Assembly: GCF_017815135.1 (NCBI RefSeq)
Contig: NZ_JAGJCF010000013.1
Coordinates: 62,001 to 126,000 of the forward strand
Source of the DNA: Jiella mangrovi
Lineage (GTDB): Bacteria > Pseudomonadota > Alphaproteobacteria > Rhizobiales > Rhizobiaceae
Length of the DNA: 64,000 nt
Reading direction: 5' to 3'
Shown here: piece after piece, positions 18,782-27,227 of the stretch
Layout of the letters: each line of letters starts with the position of its first letter
Numbering within the stretch: position 1 is the first letter of the stretch
Position numbers and translations under genes: made by a program
The notes under the pieces: generated by a model
The model's input: the letters and a program-made list of their open reading frames with translations, nothing else
Databases searched by the model: none
What the model was told of the DNA's origin: nothing

Positions 18782-20182
18782 ATGTCCGAGTCAACCGCCG
18801 CCTTCCTGTACCTCGTCTCCGGTGTCCTGTTCATACTGGCGCTCAGAGGTCTGTCCCATCCGACCACGAGCCGGCAGGGCAACTTCATGGGCATGGCCGG
18901 CATGGCCATCGCCATCCTGACCACGCTCTTCCTCGCAGGACCGTCCTTCGGCGGCCTGCTGCTCATCATCCTCGGCATCGCCATCGGCGGCACGGCCGGC
19001 GCGGTGATCGCCCGGCGGATCGCCATGACGGCAATGCCGCAGCTCGTCGCCGCCTTCCACTCCCTCGTCGGCCTCGCCGCCGTGATGGTCGCGGCAGCCG
19101 CGCTCTATGCGCCGGAATCTATGGGCATCGACGCCGTCGGCGCGATTCACGGCCAGGCGCTGGTGGAAATGTCGATCGGCGTCGCCATCGGCGCGATCAC
19201 CTTCACCGGCTCGATCATCGCCTTCTTGAAGCTCGACGGGCGGATGAGCGGCAAGCCGATCATGCTGCCGTCGCGCCATGCCATCAACATCGCTCTCGGC
19301 ATTCTGCTCGTCGTCCTGGTGATCTGGTTCGCAGCGTCCGAGAGCCATGTCCTGTTCTGGCTCGTCGTCCTCGTCTCGCTCGCCCTCGGCGTTCTCCTGA
19401 TCGTGCCGATCGGCGGCGCCGACATGCCGGTCGTCGTTTCGATGCTGAACTCCTATTCGGGCTGGGCAGCAGCGGGTATCGGCTTCACCTTGCAGAATCT
19501 GGCGCTGATCATCACCGGCGCGCTGGTCGGCTCGTCCGGCGCGATCCTCTCCTACATCATGTGCAAGGGCATGAACCGCTCCTTCATCTCGGTCATTCTC
19601 GGCGGCTTCGGCGGCGAGAGCGGACCGGCGGGCGCCGACGACCTTGGCGACCGGACGATCAAGCAGGGCTCGGCCGAGGACGCGGCCTATCTCATGGCGA
19701 ATGCTTCGAAGGTGATCATCGTGCCGGGCTACGGCATGGCCGTCGCCCAGGCGCAGCATGCGCTGCGGGAGATGGCCGACAAGCTGAAGGAGGAGGGCGT
19801 CGAGGTGAAATACGCCATTCATCCGGTGGCGGGCCGCATGCCGGGGCACATGAACGTGCTGCTCGCGGAGGCCAACGTTCCCTATGACGACGTCTTCGAG
19901 CTCGAGGACATCAACTCGGAGTTCTCGCAGTCCGACGTCGCCTTCGTCATCGGCGCCAACGACGTGACCAACCCGGCGGCGCGCGACGACAAGTCCTCGC
20001 CGATCTACGGCATGCCGATCCTCAATGTCGACCAGGCGCAGACCTGCCTGTTCATCAAGCGCTCGCTCGGCTCCGGCTATGCCGGCATCGACAATACGCT
20101 GTTCTACAAGGACAACACGATGATGCTGCTCGCCGACGCCAAGAAGATGGTGGAGGACATCGTCAAGGCGCTGGACCGGTAA
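18782..20182 (+). CDS. pntB: NAD(P) transhydrogenase subunit beta
   Basis: A 466-residue protein. The first 260 residues are membrane helices that form the rest of the proton channel; the last 200 form the NADP(H)-binding domain III, with IIVPGYGMAVAQAQH, the GRMPGHMNVLLAEANVPY loop, VIGANDVTNPAAR and KRSLGSGYAGIDN. The length and motifs are complete. It ends convergent with the DUF1493 gene, with no obvious terminator between. Confidence 0.95.
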   Translation: MSESTAAFLYLVSGVLFILALRGLSHPTTSRQGNFMGMAGMAIAILTTLFLAGPSFGGLLLIILGIAIGGTAGAVIARRIAMTAMPQLVAAFHSLVGLAAVMVAAAALYAPESMGIDAVGAIHGQALVEMSIGVAIGAITFTGSIIAFLKLDGRMSGKPIMLPSRHAINIALGILLVVLVIWFAASESHVLFWLVVLVSLALGVLLIVPIGGADMPVVVSMLNSYSGWAAAGIGFTLQNLALIITGALVGSSGAILSYIMCKGMNRSFISVILGGFGGESGPAGADDLGDRTIKQGSAEDAAYLMANASKVIIVPGYGMAVAQAQHALREMADKLKEEGVEVKYAIHPVAGRMPGHMNVLLAEANVPYDDVFELEDINSEFSQSDVAFVIGANDVTNPAARDDKSSPIYGMPILNVDQAQTCLFIKRSLGSGYAGIDNTLFYKDNTMMLLADAKKMVEDIVKALDR

Positions 20183-20214
20183 GGTCATCTATCGATTCGC
20201 TTCCGACAGCTCTA

Positions 20215-20568
20215 CTAAGTCCCGCTCTCATTAAGACTGGCGGTATCCCAGACGCCCTTGTCGGCACAGATCGCCAGCATTGCCACAGTGAGTGGCGATC
20301 TCTTGATGCTCGTGCGGAACGGTGATGCGAGAATTTGCAATGGTTGGAAACTCTCCGATCCGAAATAGCGACTGAACTCAAAGTCACCTCTCTTAACGGA
20401 GAAAGTCTCGGCATACTCTTCCATAAATTGCAGTGCTTCGCTTCCGTCCAGCCCGCAGTCTTCGAACATGCGGGTTTCAGCCGATACATCAAATGCGACG
20501 CAAGTCGTTTCCTTAACGAAATCGACAACTTTGGCTAGCGTCTCGTCTCTAGGGAGCATTAGTGGCAT
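20215..20568 (-). CDS. DUF1493 family protein (acyl-carrier-like)
   Basis: A 117-residue protein. Residues about 10-75 follow the DUF1493 pattern: VVDFVKETT, then a TRMFEDCGLDGSEALQFMEEYAETFSV segment, then FEFSRYFGSES. The layout resembles an acyl carrier protein helix II region (G-x-D-S-L-like GLDGSEAL), but the Ser is not at the usual phosphopantetheine position, so carrier activity is doubtful. It overlaps the upstream STM2901-like gene by ten bases and is surely co-transcribed. The codon use is AT-richer than in pntB. I know no proven function for the family. Confidence 0.75.
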   Translation of the reverse strand: MPLMLPRDETLAKVVDFVKETTCVAFDVSAETRMFEDCGLDGSEALQFMEEYAETFSVKRGDFEFSRYFGSESFQPLQILASPFRTSIKRSPLTVAMLAICADKGVWDTASLNESGT

Positions 20569-20987
20569 TTATCTGCTTCCGTGACCTCGACATTATATGC
20601 ATCGATCGTAGCTTTCAGAATAATGGTTACGTCAACTGCTAGTAGGATCCAGCCAACTACCGGGATGGCCCTGCCTACGAAAACGCCAATATTTTTTGTG
20701 AATAAAATTCGAAGCGCCTTTGCGCTTTCCGTTGTGATTGTCGGGAGCATGCGAGTTCTGATCTCGTAATTGAGTAACTTGCGGCTAGAAATAGAGGCCA
20801 ATGACGTGCCGCGGGTCGCCCCTGCGAATTTTCCACGTGTGGGTACGATGGGCTGTCCGATGGCTATGGCAACCATCGCGGCCACCTCGTCCACCCCCAG
20901 GTGGTCAAGCGCCTTGTCCACGAATATCCAAAGGAAGAGTTCGCCTGATGTGAGGTCAGAATGACCATTGTAGCAATATGACGCCAT
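20559..20987 (-). CDS. STM2901-like membrane protein
   Basis: A 142-residue protein resembling the enterobacterial STM2901 family as I remember it: HSDLTSGELFLWIFVDKALDHLGVDEVAAM near the start, then IAIGQPIVPTRGKFAGATRGTSLAS, SRKLLNYE, and a C-terminal hydrophobic hairpin (IGVFVGRAIPVVGWILLAVDVTIIL). It ends polar. In Salmonella a homologue neighbours a DUF1493 gene, the same pairing as here. Function unknown. It lies in a lower-GC patch beside an IS200/IS605 remnant, which suggests acquisition by transfer. Confidence 0.72.
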   Translation of the reverse strand: MASYCYNGHSDLTSGELFLWIFVDKALDHLGVDEVAAMVAIAIGQPIVPTRGKFAGATRGTSLASISSRKLLNYEIRTRMLPTITTESAKALRILFTKNIGVFVGRAIPVVGWILLAVDVTIILKATIDAYNVEVTEADKCH

Positions 20988-21287
20988 CGCACGTGCCTAT
21001 TCTAGTTACGCGCAAAAGTAGCAGTTAAATGGATAATTGCAACCGAAAGCGATATCTGGACTCGCGGATGCACGCGGACGTCACGCCGTCGAACGAAAGG
21101 TCAGTTGGACAGTGGCTCGTGTCCATGTCTGTCCTTCGAGAGCGAAAGGGCTAAGCCGTAAATAAGGCTGCTGCGGCTGGTGGCATGCATTCGACATTCG
21201 AGTTGCGTTGAAATTCAATAGACTTTGTAAGTCCCCCTAGTCTTACTGCGTCACAAATGGCGGTTTGCGTTTGCGGTTGGGCGCAGC
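20988..21287. other. Lower-GC intergenic stretch of the accessory patch
   Basis: No gene is visible. It must contain the promoter of the minus-strand DUF1493/STM2901 pair; TTGCAA and TAGAAT-like hexamers are present on the minus strand near 21000-21045, but none are ideally spaced. The right half may hold the lost left end of the IS200-type element. Confidence 0.3.
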
Positions 21288-21653
21288 CGGCACCAAGTGC
21301 TGGGCGGCGACGCGTGCAAACGATGACGCGAGCTTTTGCGCGAGACGGCGAGGGCGCACAAGATGATCGTCCACGCCGGCTCGATCAATCGGCATCACGT
21401 CCACATGCTGGTCGCGATCCGACCGGACCTATCGGTTTCGCGCGCGGTAAAACACTTGAAGGGCCGCAGCTCGCACAAGTTACTGGACGAGTTCGGAATA
21501 ATGCGGAAGCGCTACTGGGGCCAGCACCTTTGGGCGAGGGGATATTGTGTTAACAGCAGAGGCAATGTGACGGACGAGGTTTGGATCGACTATATCAAAA
21601 ACAAAACGCCGCCCGAACCTGACGATAACTTTGAAGTCACGTCAGTCCGCTGA
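21288..21653 (+). pseudogene. IS200/IS605 family transposase (TnpA) remnant
   Basis: The C-terminal two thirds of a Y1 (HUH) transposase. The frame shows HQVLGGDACKR, then an in-frame TGA at 21324-21326, then RELLRETARAHKMIVHAGSINRHHVHMLVAI with the HVH metal motif. HLKGRSSHKL, RKRYWGQHLWARGYCV and DYIKNK, with the probable catalytic Tyr, follow. The usual N-terminal 30-40 residues are absent or unrecognisable. A TTG at 21336 could start a truncated protein, but without its N-terminal strand it should be inactive. Confidence 0.82.
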
Positions 21654-21665
21654 ATGGCGGACTGA
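21642..21665 (+). repeat. Hairpin at the right end of the IS200/IS605 remnant
   Basis: A perfect 9-bp stem, TCAGTCCGC / GCGGACTGA, with a 6-base loop, overlapping the tnpA stop. Subterminal hairpins of this kind are recognised by TnpA at IS200/IS605 ends, so it probably marks the right end. Confidence 0.55.
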
Positions 21666-21822
21666 TCCGGCTTTCAGCCATAACCTGAACCCATCGCCTT
21701 TTAGGCTGTGGAGAGTTCACACCATCGCCCCGACTCGTAGTCTGGCGGTTCCGACATTTGCTGAGCGATTGTACAGCACGGTATCAGGTGTCAGAGCCGT
21801 ACCGTCGCCCCTCCAGAGGAGA

Positions 21823-21854
21823 CTTCGGGCCCGGCCTATTGGCCGAGCCCGAAG
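21823..21854 (-). terminator. Hairpin after rne
   Basis: Arms CTTCGGGCCCGGCC and GGCCGAGCCCGAAG (14-bp stem with one mismatch, loop TATT) begin five bases past the rne stop. There is no T-run after it on the minus strand, so it may be a stabilising or factor-assisted end rather than a simple intrinsic terminator. Confidence 0.55.
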
Positions 21855-21858
21855 ATTT

Positions 21859-24819
21859 TCAGAAAAAACTGCGGCGGGCCCACCAACCGGTGCGTCGGGG
21901 TTTGCCTTCTTCCTCGGCGGATGACGCTTCGCCGGTCGAGGAGGTGACCACGGGTTCCGCCGGCGCGGCCGGCTTGGCGTCGTCGTTGGCTGCCGGCTGT
22001 TCGGGCGCCTCGGCCATCGTCGTCTCGCCCTCGGCGACCTCAGCTTCCCGCCCGGCCACGTCTTCGCCCTCGGCCGACGCATCCGCGGCAACGCTTGCCT
22101 CGGGCGTCTCCGACGCAGTCTCGCTGGCTTCGTCCTGCCGCGTGGCTGCCGGCTCGGCGGCCGTTTCCGCGGGCTCGGCTTCGATGACGGAGCTGGTGAC
22201 CCGGATGACGGTTTCGCCGGAAGCCGCCTCCGCCGGTGACGTCACGGTCTGCCTGCTCTCGCCCGGTGCCGCGCTTTCGCTGGTGATGGCTTCGCCGGTC
22301 TCGGCATCGGCTTGCGCGACGGCGCCATGCGCGACGGCATCGCCGCCGGCCATGGCGCGACCACTCTCATCGGCGTCGTCGCCAGTGCGAGCCGCGATCG
22401 CGTCGTCCCCGTTGCCCGTCTCGTCGCCGGCCTCGCCGTTCTGGTCACGATGGCGGCGGCCGCCCCGGCGACCGCGCCGGCGACGGCGGGATCCGCGATC
22501 GTCGTCGTCGGACCCGGCATTCGTATCCTCGCCGTTTGAATCGTCAGAGTCGTCGTCATCGCCGCTATCGGCGTCGTCATCGGACTGTGAGGCTTCGGCG
22601 GACGAGCTGTCGTCCTGGCCATCCTGGCCGTCGCCGCGCTCGCCCCTCCGCCGCCGGCGCCGACGACGGCGGCGCTTGCCGTTGCCGTCGCCATCGTCCT
22701 TGTCGGCTTCGGGCGTCTTGGCCTCGACCTCCTCGGCCACCGCGTCCTCGACGGCGTCGATCTCGTCCTCGGCGACCACGGATTCGGGATTGGCCGCGAT
22801 CTGGCGGATGACCGGCTGCTCGGCCGGGCCGCCATGCTCAATCGTCACACCCTGATGGCCGGCCGCCTCGTCGGCCTCGATGGTGATCCGCAGGCCGAAA
22901 TGCTGCTCGAGCTCGTCGATGCGCTTGCGTTTTTCGTTCAGCACGTAGAGCGCCGTCGCGGTCGGCACCTTGACGATCAGATCGTGGGTCGCCTGCTTCT
23001 GCAGATGCTCCTCGATCGACCGGAGCACATGCAGGGCCAGCGACGAGGCCGAGCGGATATGGCCGTTGCCGCCACAGATCGGGCAGGGCTGCATGGTGGA
23101 TTCCAGCACGCTGGCGCGGATGCGCTGGCGGCTCATCTCCAGAAGCCCGAAATGCGAGATCTTGCCGACCTGGATGCGGGCCCGATCGCTCTTCAGGCAG
23201 TCCTTGATCTTCTTCTCGACCGAGCGGTTGTTCCGCTTTTCCTCCATGTCGATGAAGTCGATGACGATCAGGCCGGCGAGATCGCGCAGTCTGAGCTGCC
23301 TGGCGACCTCCTCCGCCGCCTCCAGATTGGTCTGGTAGGCGGTGTCCTCGATCGAATGCTCTTTGGTCGAGCGGCCCGAATTGACGTCGATCGCGACCAG
23401 CGCCTCGGTCTGGTTGATGATGATGTAGCCGCCGGATTTCAGCGTCACATGCGGCTGCAGCATCTTGTCGAGCTGCGTCTCGATGCCCTGGCGCGCGAAG
23501 ATCGGCGTTTGATCGCGGTAAGGCTGGACGACCTTCGCCTGGCTCGGCATCAGCATCCGCATGAAGTCTTTCGCTTCGCGGTAGCCGCCTTCGCCGGCAA
23601 CGAGGATCTGGTCGATGTCCTTGTTGTAGAGGTCCCGGATCGAGCGCTTGATCAGGCTGCCTTCCTCATAGACGAGGGCAGGGGCGATCGAGGAGAGGGT
23701 GACGGTCCGCACCGTCTCCCACAGCCGCATCAGATATTCGTAGTCGCGCTTGACCTCCGCCTTGGTGCGGTTGGCGCCGGCGGTCCGCAGGATGATGCCC
23801 ATGCCGCGCGGCACGTCGAGCTCGCGCACGACATCCTTCAGGCGCTTGCGGTCCGTGGCATTGGTGATCTTGCGGGAAATACCGCCACCGCGCGCCGTGT
23901 TCGGCATCAGCACCGAATAGCGGCCGGCGAGCGACAGATAGGTGGTCAGCGCCGCGCCCTTGTTGCCGCGCTCTTCCTTGACGACCTGCACGAGCAGGAT
24001 CTGGCGGCGCTTGATGACCTCCTGGATCTTGTACTGTCGGCGCGGGCGAGCCTGGCGGACGGGCACTTCCTCCATGGCGTCTTCCGAGCCGAGATCGTCG
24101 ATCTCCTCGGCTTCCTCGCCATCGTCGTCGGAGCTGTCGCCATCGGACTGGTTGCTGCGACCGCGCGGCCGACGGCTGCGGCGACCGCGGCGCGGGCGCT
24201 CGTTGTCGTCGGCATCCTCGGACGACGACGCGTCGGTGTCGTCACCCTCGCCATCGCCCTCGTCTGATCCCGTCTCGCCCTCGTTCGTGACCTGATCGCT
24301 GCCGTCATCCGCTTCGGGGGCGCGCGCAGTCACGACATCCGACGAGCCTTCGTCGGTCTCGCCAGTGGATGCGCCATCCTCGTCTTTGTCGCCATTGGCC
24401 TCGGCCACCGCCTCGGAGACCGTATCGGCGTCCTCGCGCGCTGCAGCCTTGCTGCGGCCACGGCTGCGGGAACGACCACCCTTTGCGGACGCCTTCGGCT
24501 TCGGCTCGTCAGCCTCGTCGTCTTCCTCGCCACGTGCCATTTCCTCGGCGAGAAGCGCTTCGCGGTCGGCTTTGGGGATCTGGTAGTAGTCGGGATGGAT
24601 CTCGGAAAAGGCGAGGAAGCCGTGGCGGTTTCCGCCATATTCGACGAAGGCGGCCTGCAGGGACGGTTCGACCCGTGTGACCTTGGCGAGGTAGATATTG
24701 CCCTTGAGCTGCTTCTTGTGTTCCGATTCGAAATCGAACTCTTCGATCCGGCTACCGCGGACGACGACGACGCGCGTCTCTTCCGGGTGGGACGCATCGA
24801 TCAACATTTTGTTTGCCAT
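21859..24819 (-). CDS. rne: Ribonuclease E
   Basis: A 986-residue endoribonuclease, the core of the RNA degradosome. ATG 24819 (MANKMLIDASHPEETRVVVV) with GGAG upstream is the usual rhizobial start. The N-terminal S1 domain begins at KGNIYLAKVTRVEPSLQAAFVEYG, is interrupted by about 180 Glu/Asp/Ser/Arg-rich residues, and resumes at QEVIKRRQILLVQVVKEE. The DNase I-like catalytic domain shows AIDVNSGRS and VIDFIDME with the metal Asp residues, and the Zn-link has CPICGGNG. The C-terminal 380 residues are disordered, with basic RRRRRR stretches and an Ala/Glu-rich tail, suited to binding RNA and partner proteins. It is divergent from amiC with a long leader. Confidence 0.95.
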   Translation of the reverse strand: MANKMLIDASHPEETRVVVVRGSRIEEFDFESEHKKQLKGNIYLAKVTRVEPSLQAAFVEYGGNRHGFLAFSEIHPDYYQIPKADREALLAEEMARGEEDDEADEPKPKASAKGGRSRSRGRSKAAAREDADTVSEAVAEANGDKDEDGASTGETDEGSSDVVTARAPEADDGSDQVTNEGETGSDEGDGEGDDTDASSSEDADDNERPRRGRRSRRPRGRSNQSDGDSSDDDGEEAEEIDDLGSEDAMEEVPVRQARPRRQYKIQEVIKRRQILLVQVVKEERGNKGAALTTYLSLAGRYSVLMPNTARGGGISRKITNATDRKRLKDVVRELDVPRGMGIILRTAGANRTKAEVKRDYEYLMRLWETVRTVTLSSIAPALVYEEGSLIKRSIRDLYNKDIDQILVAGEGGYREAKDFMRMLMPSQAKVVQPYRDQTPIFARQGIETQLDKMLQPHVTLKSGGYIIINQTEALVAIDVNSGRSTKEHSIEDTAYQTNLEAAEEVARQLRLRDLAGLIVIDFIDMEEKRNNRSVEKKIKDCLKSDRARIQVGKISHFGLLEMSRQRIRASVLESTMQPCPICGGNGHIRSASSLALHVLRSIEEHLQKQATHDLIVKVPTATALYVLNEKRKRIDELEQHFGLRITIEADEAAGHQGVTIEHGGPAEQPVIRQIAANPESVVAEDEIDAVEDAVAEEVEAKTPEADKDDGDGNGKRRRRRRRRRRGERGDGQDGQDDSSSAEASQSDDDADSGDDDDSDDSNGEDTNAGSDDDDRGSRRRRRGRRGGRRHRDQNGEAGDETGNGDDAIAARTGDDADESGRAMAGGDAVAHGAVAQADAETGEAITSESAAPGESRQTVTSPAEAASGETVIRVTSSVIEAEPAETAAEPAATRQDEASETASETPEASVAADASAEGEDVAGREAEVAEGETTMAEAPEQPAANDDAKPAAPAEPVVTSSTGEASSAEEEGKPRRTGWWARRSFF

Positions 24820-25671
24820 GAGGTGACTCCCCGGCGCTCGCGCAAGGGACACGCATCCGGCATCTCAAAGCCTGGCGGTATCTGGAAGGGCGCGAGCCCG
24901 AATGGGTCGTGCGCTCGGACCGCAGCTCGACGTTCCCGCACTGACGATCGGCCGCGACGAAGCGGCTTTCGGGCAATGGCAGACGGTGACAATCGGACAG
25001 CTGCGGCAACAACACGACCTTATAACAATGGGTGACCGCTGGTTGCGGCCGATGAAGCGTTTCCGGTGCGTTGTCCAATCGGTCTTCGCACCATGAACGA
25101 TGAAGTGTGTCGATCGCAGTTCCATCTGCGGCGTCGACAAAAAACCTCGACATTGAGGTGGGGTGGCCGGGCGTAGCATCGCCGCTCTGGCGGGTCGGCC
25201 TCCTCGCGGGCATTGCAGCCCACGAGGGTCTCCGAACCTCGTGCCGGCGACGACGGATTCCCCGCCACCATGAACCTCTCTTCTGCTTTTATGACGGGTC
25301 GTTGATCATGACAAGTGCACTGCTCTTTTGAGAGGCGTCGAGAACGAGGCAATTGCCGCCCTGCACATCGCGAGCTGAGGCTGGAGCAAGCTTCGGGGTC
25401 TACTCGCGACAGATAGGGGGCGGCGGTCCTGCAGCTGACGGGGGCGGCGGAGCGTTCATAAAGCAGCCATGCTGGGCGTTCAGACCGGTCCCGGCCCCGC
25501 AAAGACGGCACGGCCGTCAGCCGGCGGAGCGGTGCCCGATCGTTTCGTGATGTGCTATGGCGCGCCGAAGGTGCCTTCGCACCCGCCATCTCGCCGGGCT
25601 CTGCTAGAGACCGGCAGCGCGCATGCGTTCGGGAGCTTTCGGCCGCGAGAATTTGGGGGAGAGATGTCCGT
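24820..25671. other. Long divergent region between rne and amiC
   Basis: About 850 bases without a convincing gene. On the minus strand it would give rne a 5' leader of roughly 450 bases from the putative promoter at 25286-25314. It contains a stable hairpin at 25202-25227 (CCTCG-GGGC / GCCC-CGAGG arms). Long, structured rne leaders that mediate autoregulation are known in other bacteria. The right part (25320-25671) leads to amiC, with GGGGGAGAG as its ribosome-binding site. Confidence 0.45.
25286..25314 (-). promoter_or_regulatory. Putative rne promoter
   Basis: On the minus strand: TTGTCA (25314-25309), a 17-base spacer and TAAAAG (25291-25286). Good spacing for a sigma-70-type promoter. 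It lies about 465 bases before the rne start codon. Predicted by eye. Confidence 0.4.
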
Positions 25672-26901
25672 ATGATTGCCGGCCACCGCTTTGCCGCTCT
25701 CGTCTTCAGCCTTCTCCTTCCGGTTCTCGCCTTCGCCTCGCCGGGTGCTGCGACCGCGGCCCAGGATCAGGTGATCACCAGGATCGATCCGGAAGCGAAC
25801 GACACCGGCCTCGTCGTGCGTTTCACGCTAACCGGCAAGACGGCGGTCCGCAGCTTCGCCCTGAAGAACCCGGACCGAATCGCGATCGACTTCGACGGAA
25901 CCGTGCCGGCCATTCCGTTTGACGATCTGCCGGACAACAAGCTCGTCTCGACGGTTCGCCACGGCATGGTCACCGCCGATCGCTACCGCGTGATTCTGCG
26001 GCTGAAGGCGCCTGCGGTCGGAACCCTTTCCCAGCGCGAAGAGGATGGGACCGACATCGTCGAGCTGACGGTGTCTCCATCGAGCGGGCAGGGCGCATCC
26101 GACCAGCCGACCTCGGCAGAAAATCTCGTCGCGCGCCAGAGCGACCGGATCGCCGGCAAGTCGGCCTTGCCGAAATCCGGGCCGAAACGTCTGGTGATCG
26201 TCATCGACCCCGGTCATGGCGGCAACGACAAGGGCGCCGTGTCGCCCTCAGGGACGATGGAAAAAGACATCAATCTTCAAAATGCCCGGGCCCTTCAGGC
26301 GATCTTGAGGACTTATCCGAATGTCGATGCCGAACTGACGCGAACCGACGACACCTTCATTCCGCTGGACGAGCGGGCGGTGATCGCGCGCAAGCTCGGG
26401 GCCGATCTCCTGCTGTCGATCCATGCCGACTCCATCCATTACAAGTCGCTGCGCGGGGCCACCGTCTACACGCTGTCGGAGGACGCATCGGACGAGTTGT
26501 CGCGGCAGATCGCGGCGAACGAAAATGCCGCCGATCGTTTCGCGCCCGAGGGGTTCACCAAAAGCTCGCCGCAGATCTTCGACATCCTGCTCGATCTCAC
26601 GCGGCGCGAAACGGTGAGCTTTTCGGAGCATTTCGCGTCCGCCCTCGTCGAAGATCTCAATTCGCACGAGATCGACCTCATCAATCGGCCGAAGCGATCC
26701 GCCGGATTCCGCGTTCTGAAGTCTCCAGACGTGCCGTCGGTCCTCGTCGAAATGGGGTTTTTGTCCAACAGCAAGGACGAGCAACTGTTGAAGGACAAGG
26801 ACTGGCGGCGAAAAATTACCTCCGCCATCGCCGAATCGATCATCCGTTTCTTTCGCGGCGGCAAAGCCGAGGCCTTGAAGGCCGCGGAGAACCAGAACTG
26901 A
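25672..26901 (+). CDS. amiC: N-acetylmuramoyl-L-alanine amidase
   Basis: A 409-residue periplasmic amidase that splits peptidoglycan during cell separation. ATG 25672 starts a Sec signal (FAALVFSLLLPVLAFASPGAATA). An AMIN domain follows (about 30-140: TRIDPEANDTGLVVRFTL... IAIDFDG), then the zinc Amidase_3 domain with VIVIDPGHGGNDKGAV (His ligand), EKDINLQNARAL (Glu), LLSIHADS (His) and VLVEMGFLSN (catalytic Glu). It is followed by mrcA, the usual order next to rne. Confidence 0.94.
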   Translation: MIAGHRFAALVFSLLLPVLAFASPGAATAAQDQVITRIDPEANDTGLVVRFTLTGKTAVRSFALKNPDRIAIDFDGTVPAIPFDDLPDNKLVSTVRHGMVTADRYRVILRLKAPAVGTLSQREEDGTDIVELTVSPSSGQGASDQPTSAENLVARQSDRIAGKSALPKSGPKRLVIVIDPGHGGNDKGAVSPSGTMEKDINLQNARALQAILRTYPNVDAELTRTDDTFIPLDERAVIARKLGADLLLSIHADSIHYKSLRGATVYTLSEDASDELSRQIAANENAADRFAPEGFTKSSPQIFDILLDLTRRETVSFSEHFASALVEDLNSHEIDLINRPKRSAGFRVLKSPDVPSVLVEMGFLSNSKDEQLLKDKDWRRKITSAIAESIIRFFRGGKAEALKAAENQN

Positions 26902-27227
26902 AAAAAAATACCGCCTTGCCAATATGTTGCGGGCATTCGTTGACAAGAAACGCCAGCAAGGCCGGTCCGTCCGGCTTCGCCTGACCTTGCGTGATACTTG
27001 ACAGGCCCTGCCAATTCTGTGGCAATTCGGCCAGACTTGAGCGCCAAAAGCCGTATTTCCAGCGTCGATCCACGCCGATGCCGCAATTTGCGGTCATGGC
27101 TGACCTGTTCTCGTGGGAATGAACGGGAAAAGGGTTGGCGTCAGCCGTTCCAGAGGGCACTAGGACCTTACGGTCGCTCGCGGGGACCGGATGCACTCGT
27201 TGTAGACATCGTCCGGACGGAGTTTCG
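26902..27227. other. Intergenic region before mrcA
   Basis: No gene is visible. Two TTGACA hexamers occur (26940-26945 and 26998-27003) but neither has a good -10 at 16-18 bases. An A-run follows the amiC stop but has no stem before it. Confidence 0.35.

Noticed and set aside
18791-20188. 465-codon minus-strand frame opposite pntB
   Set aside because: Antisense to an intact transhydrogenase subunit; His/Asp/Arg-rich shadow composition.
22020-22700. Repetitive GTCGTC/GCCGTC runs that could suggest a tandem repeat array
   Set aside because: They encode the Asp/Glu/Ala- and Arg-rich tail of RNase E; the repetition is of codons, not of spaced units, so this is not CRISPR or a satellite.
22834-24267. 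477-codon plus-strand frame opposite rne
   Set aside because: Antisense shadow of the RNase E catalytic domain; low-information composition.
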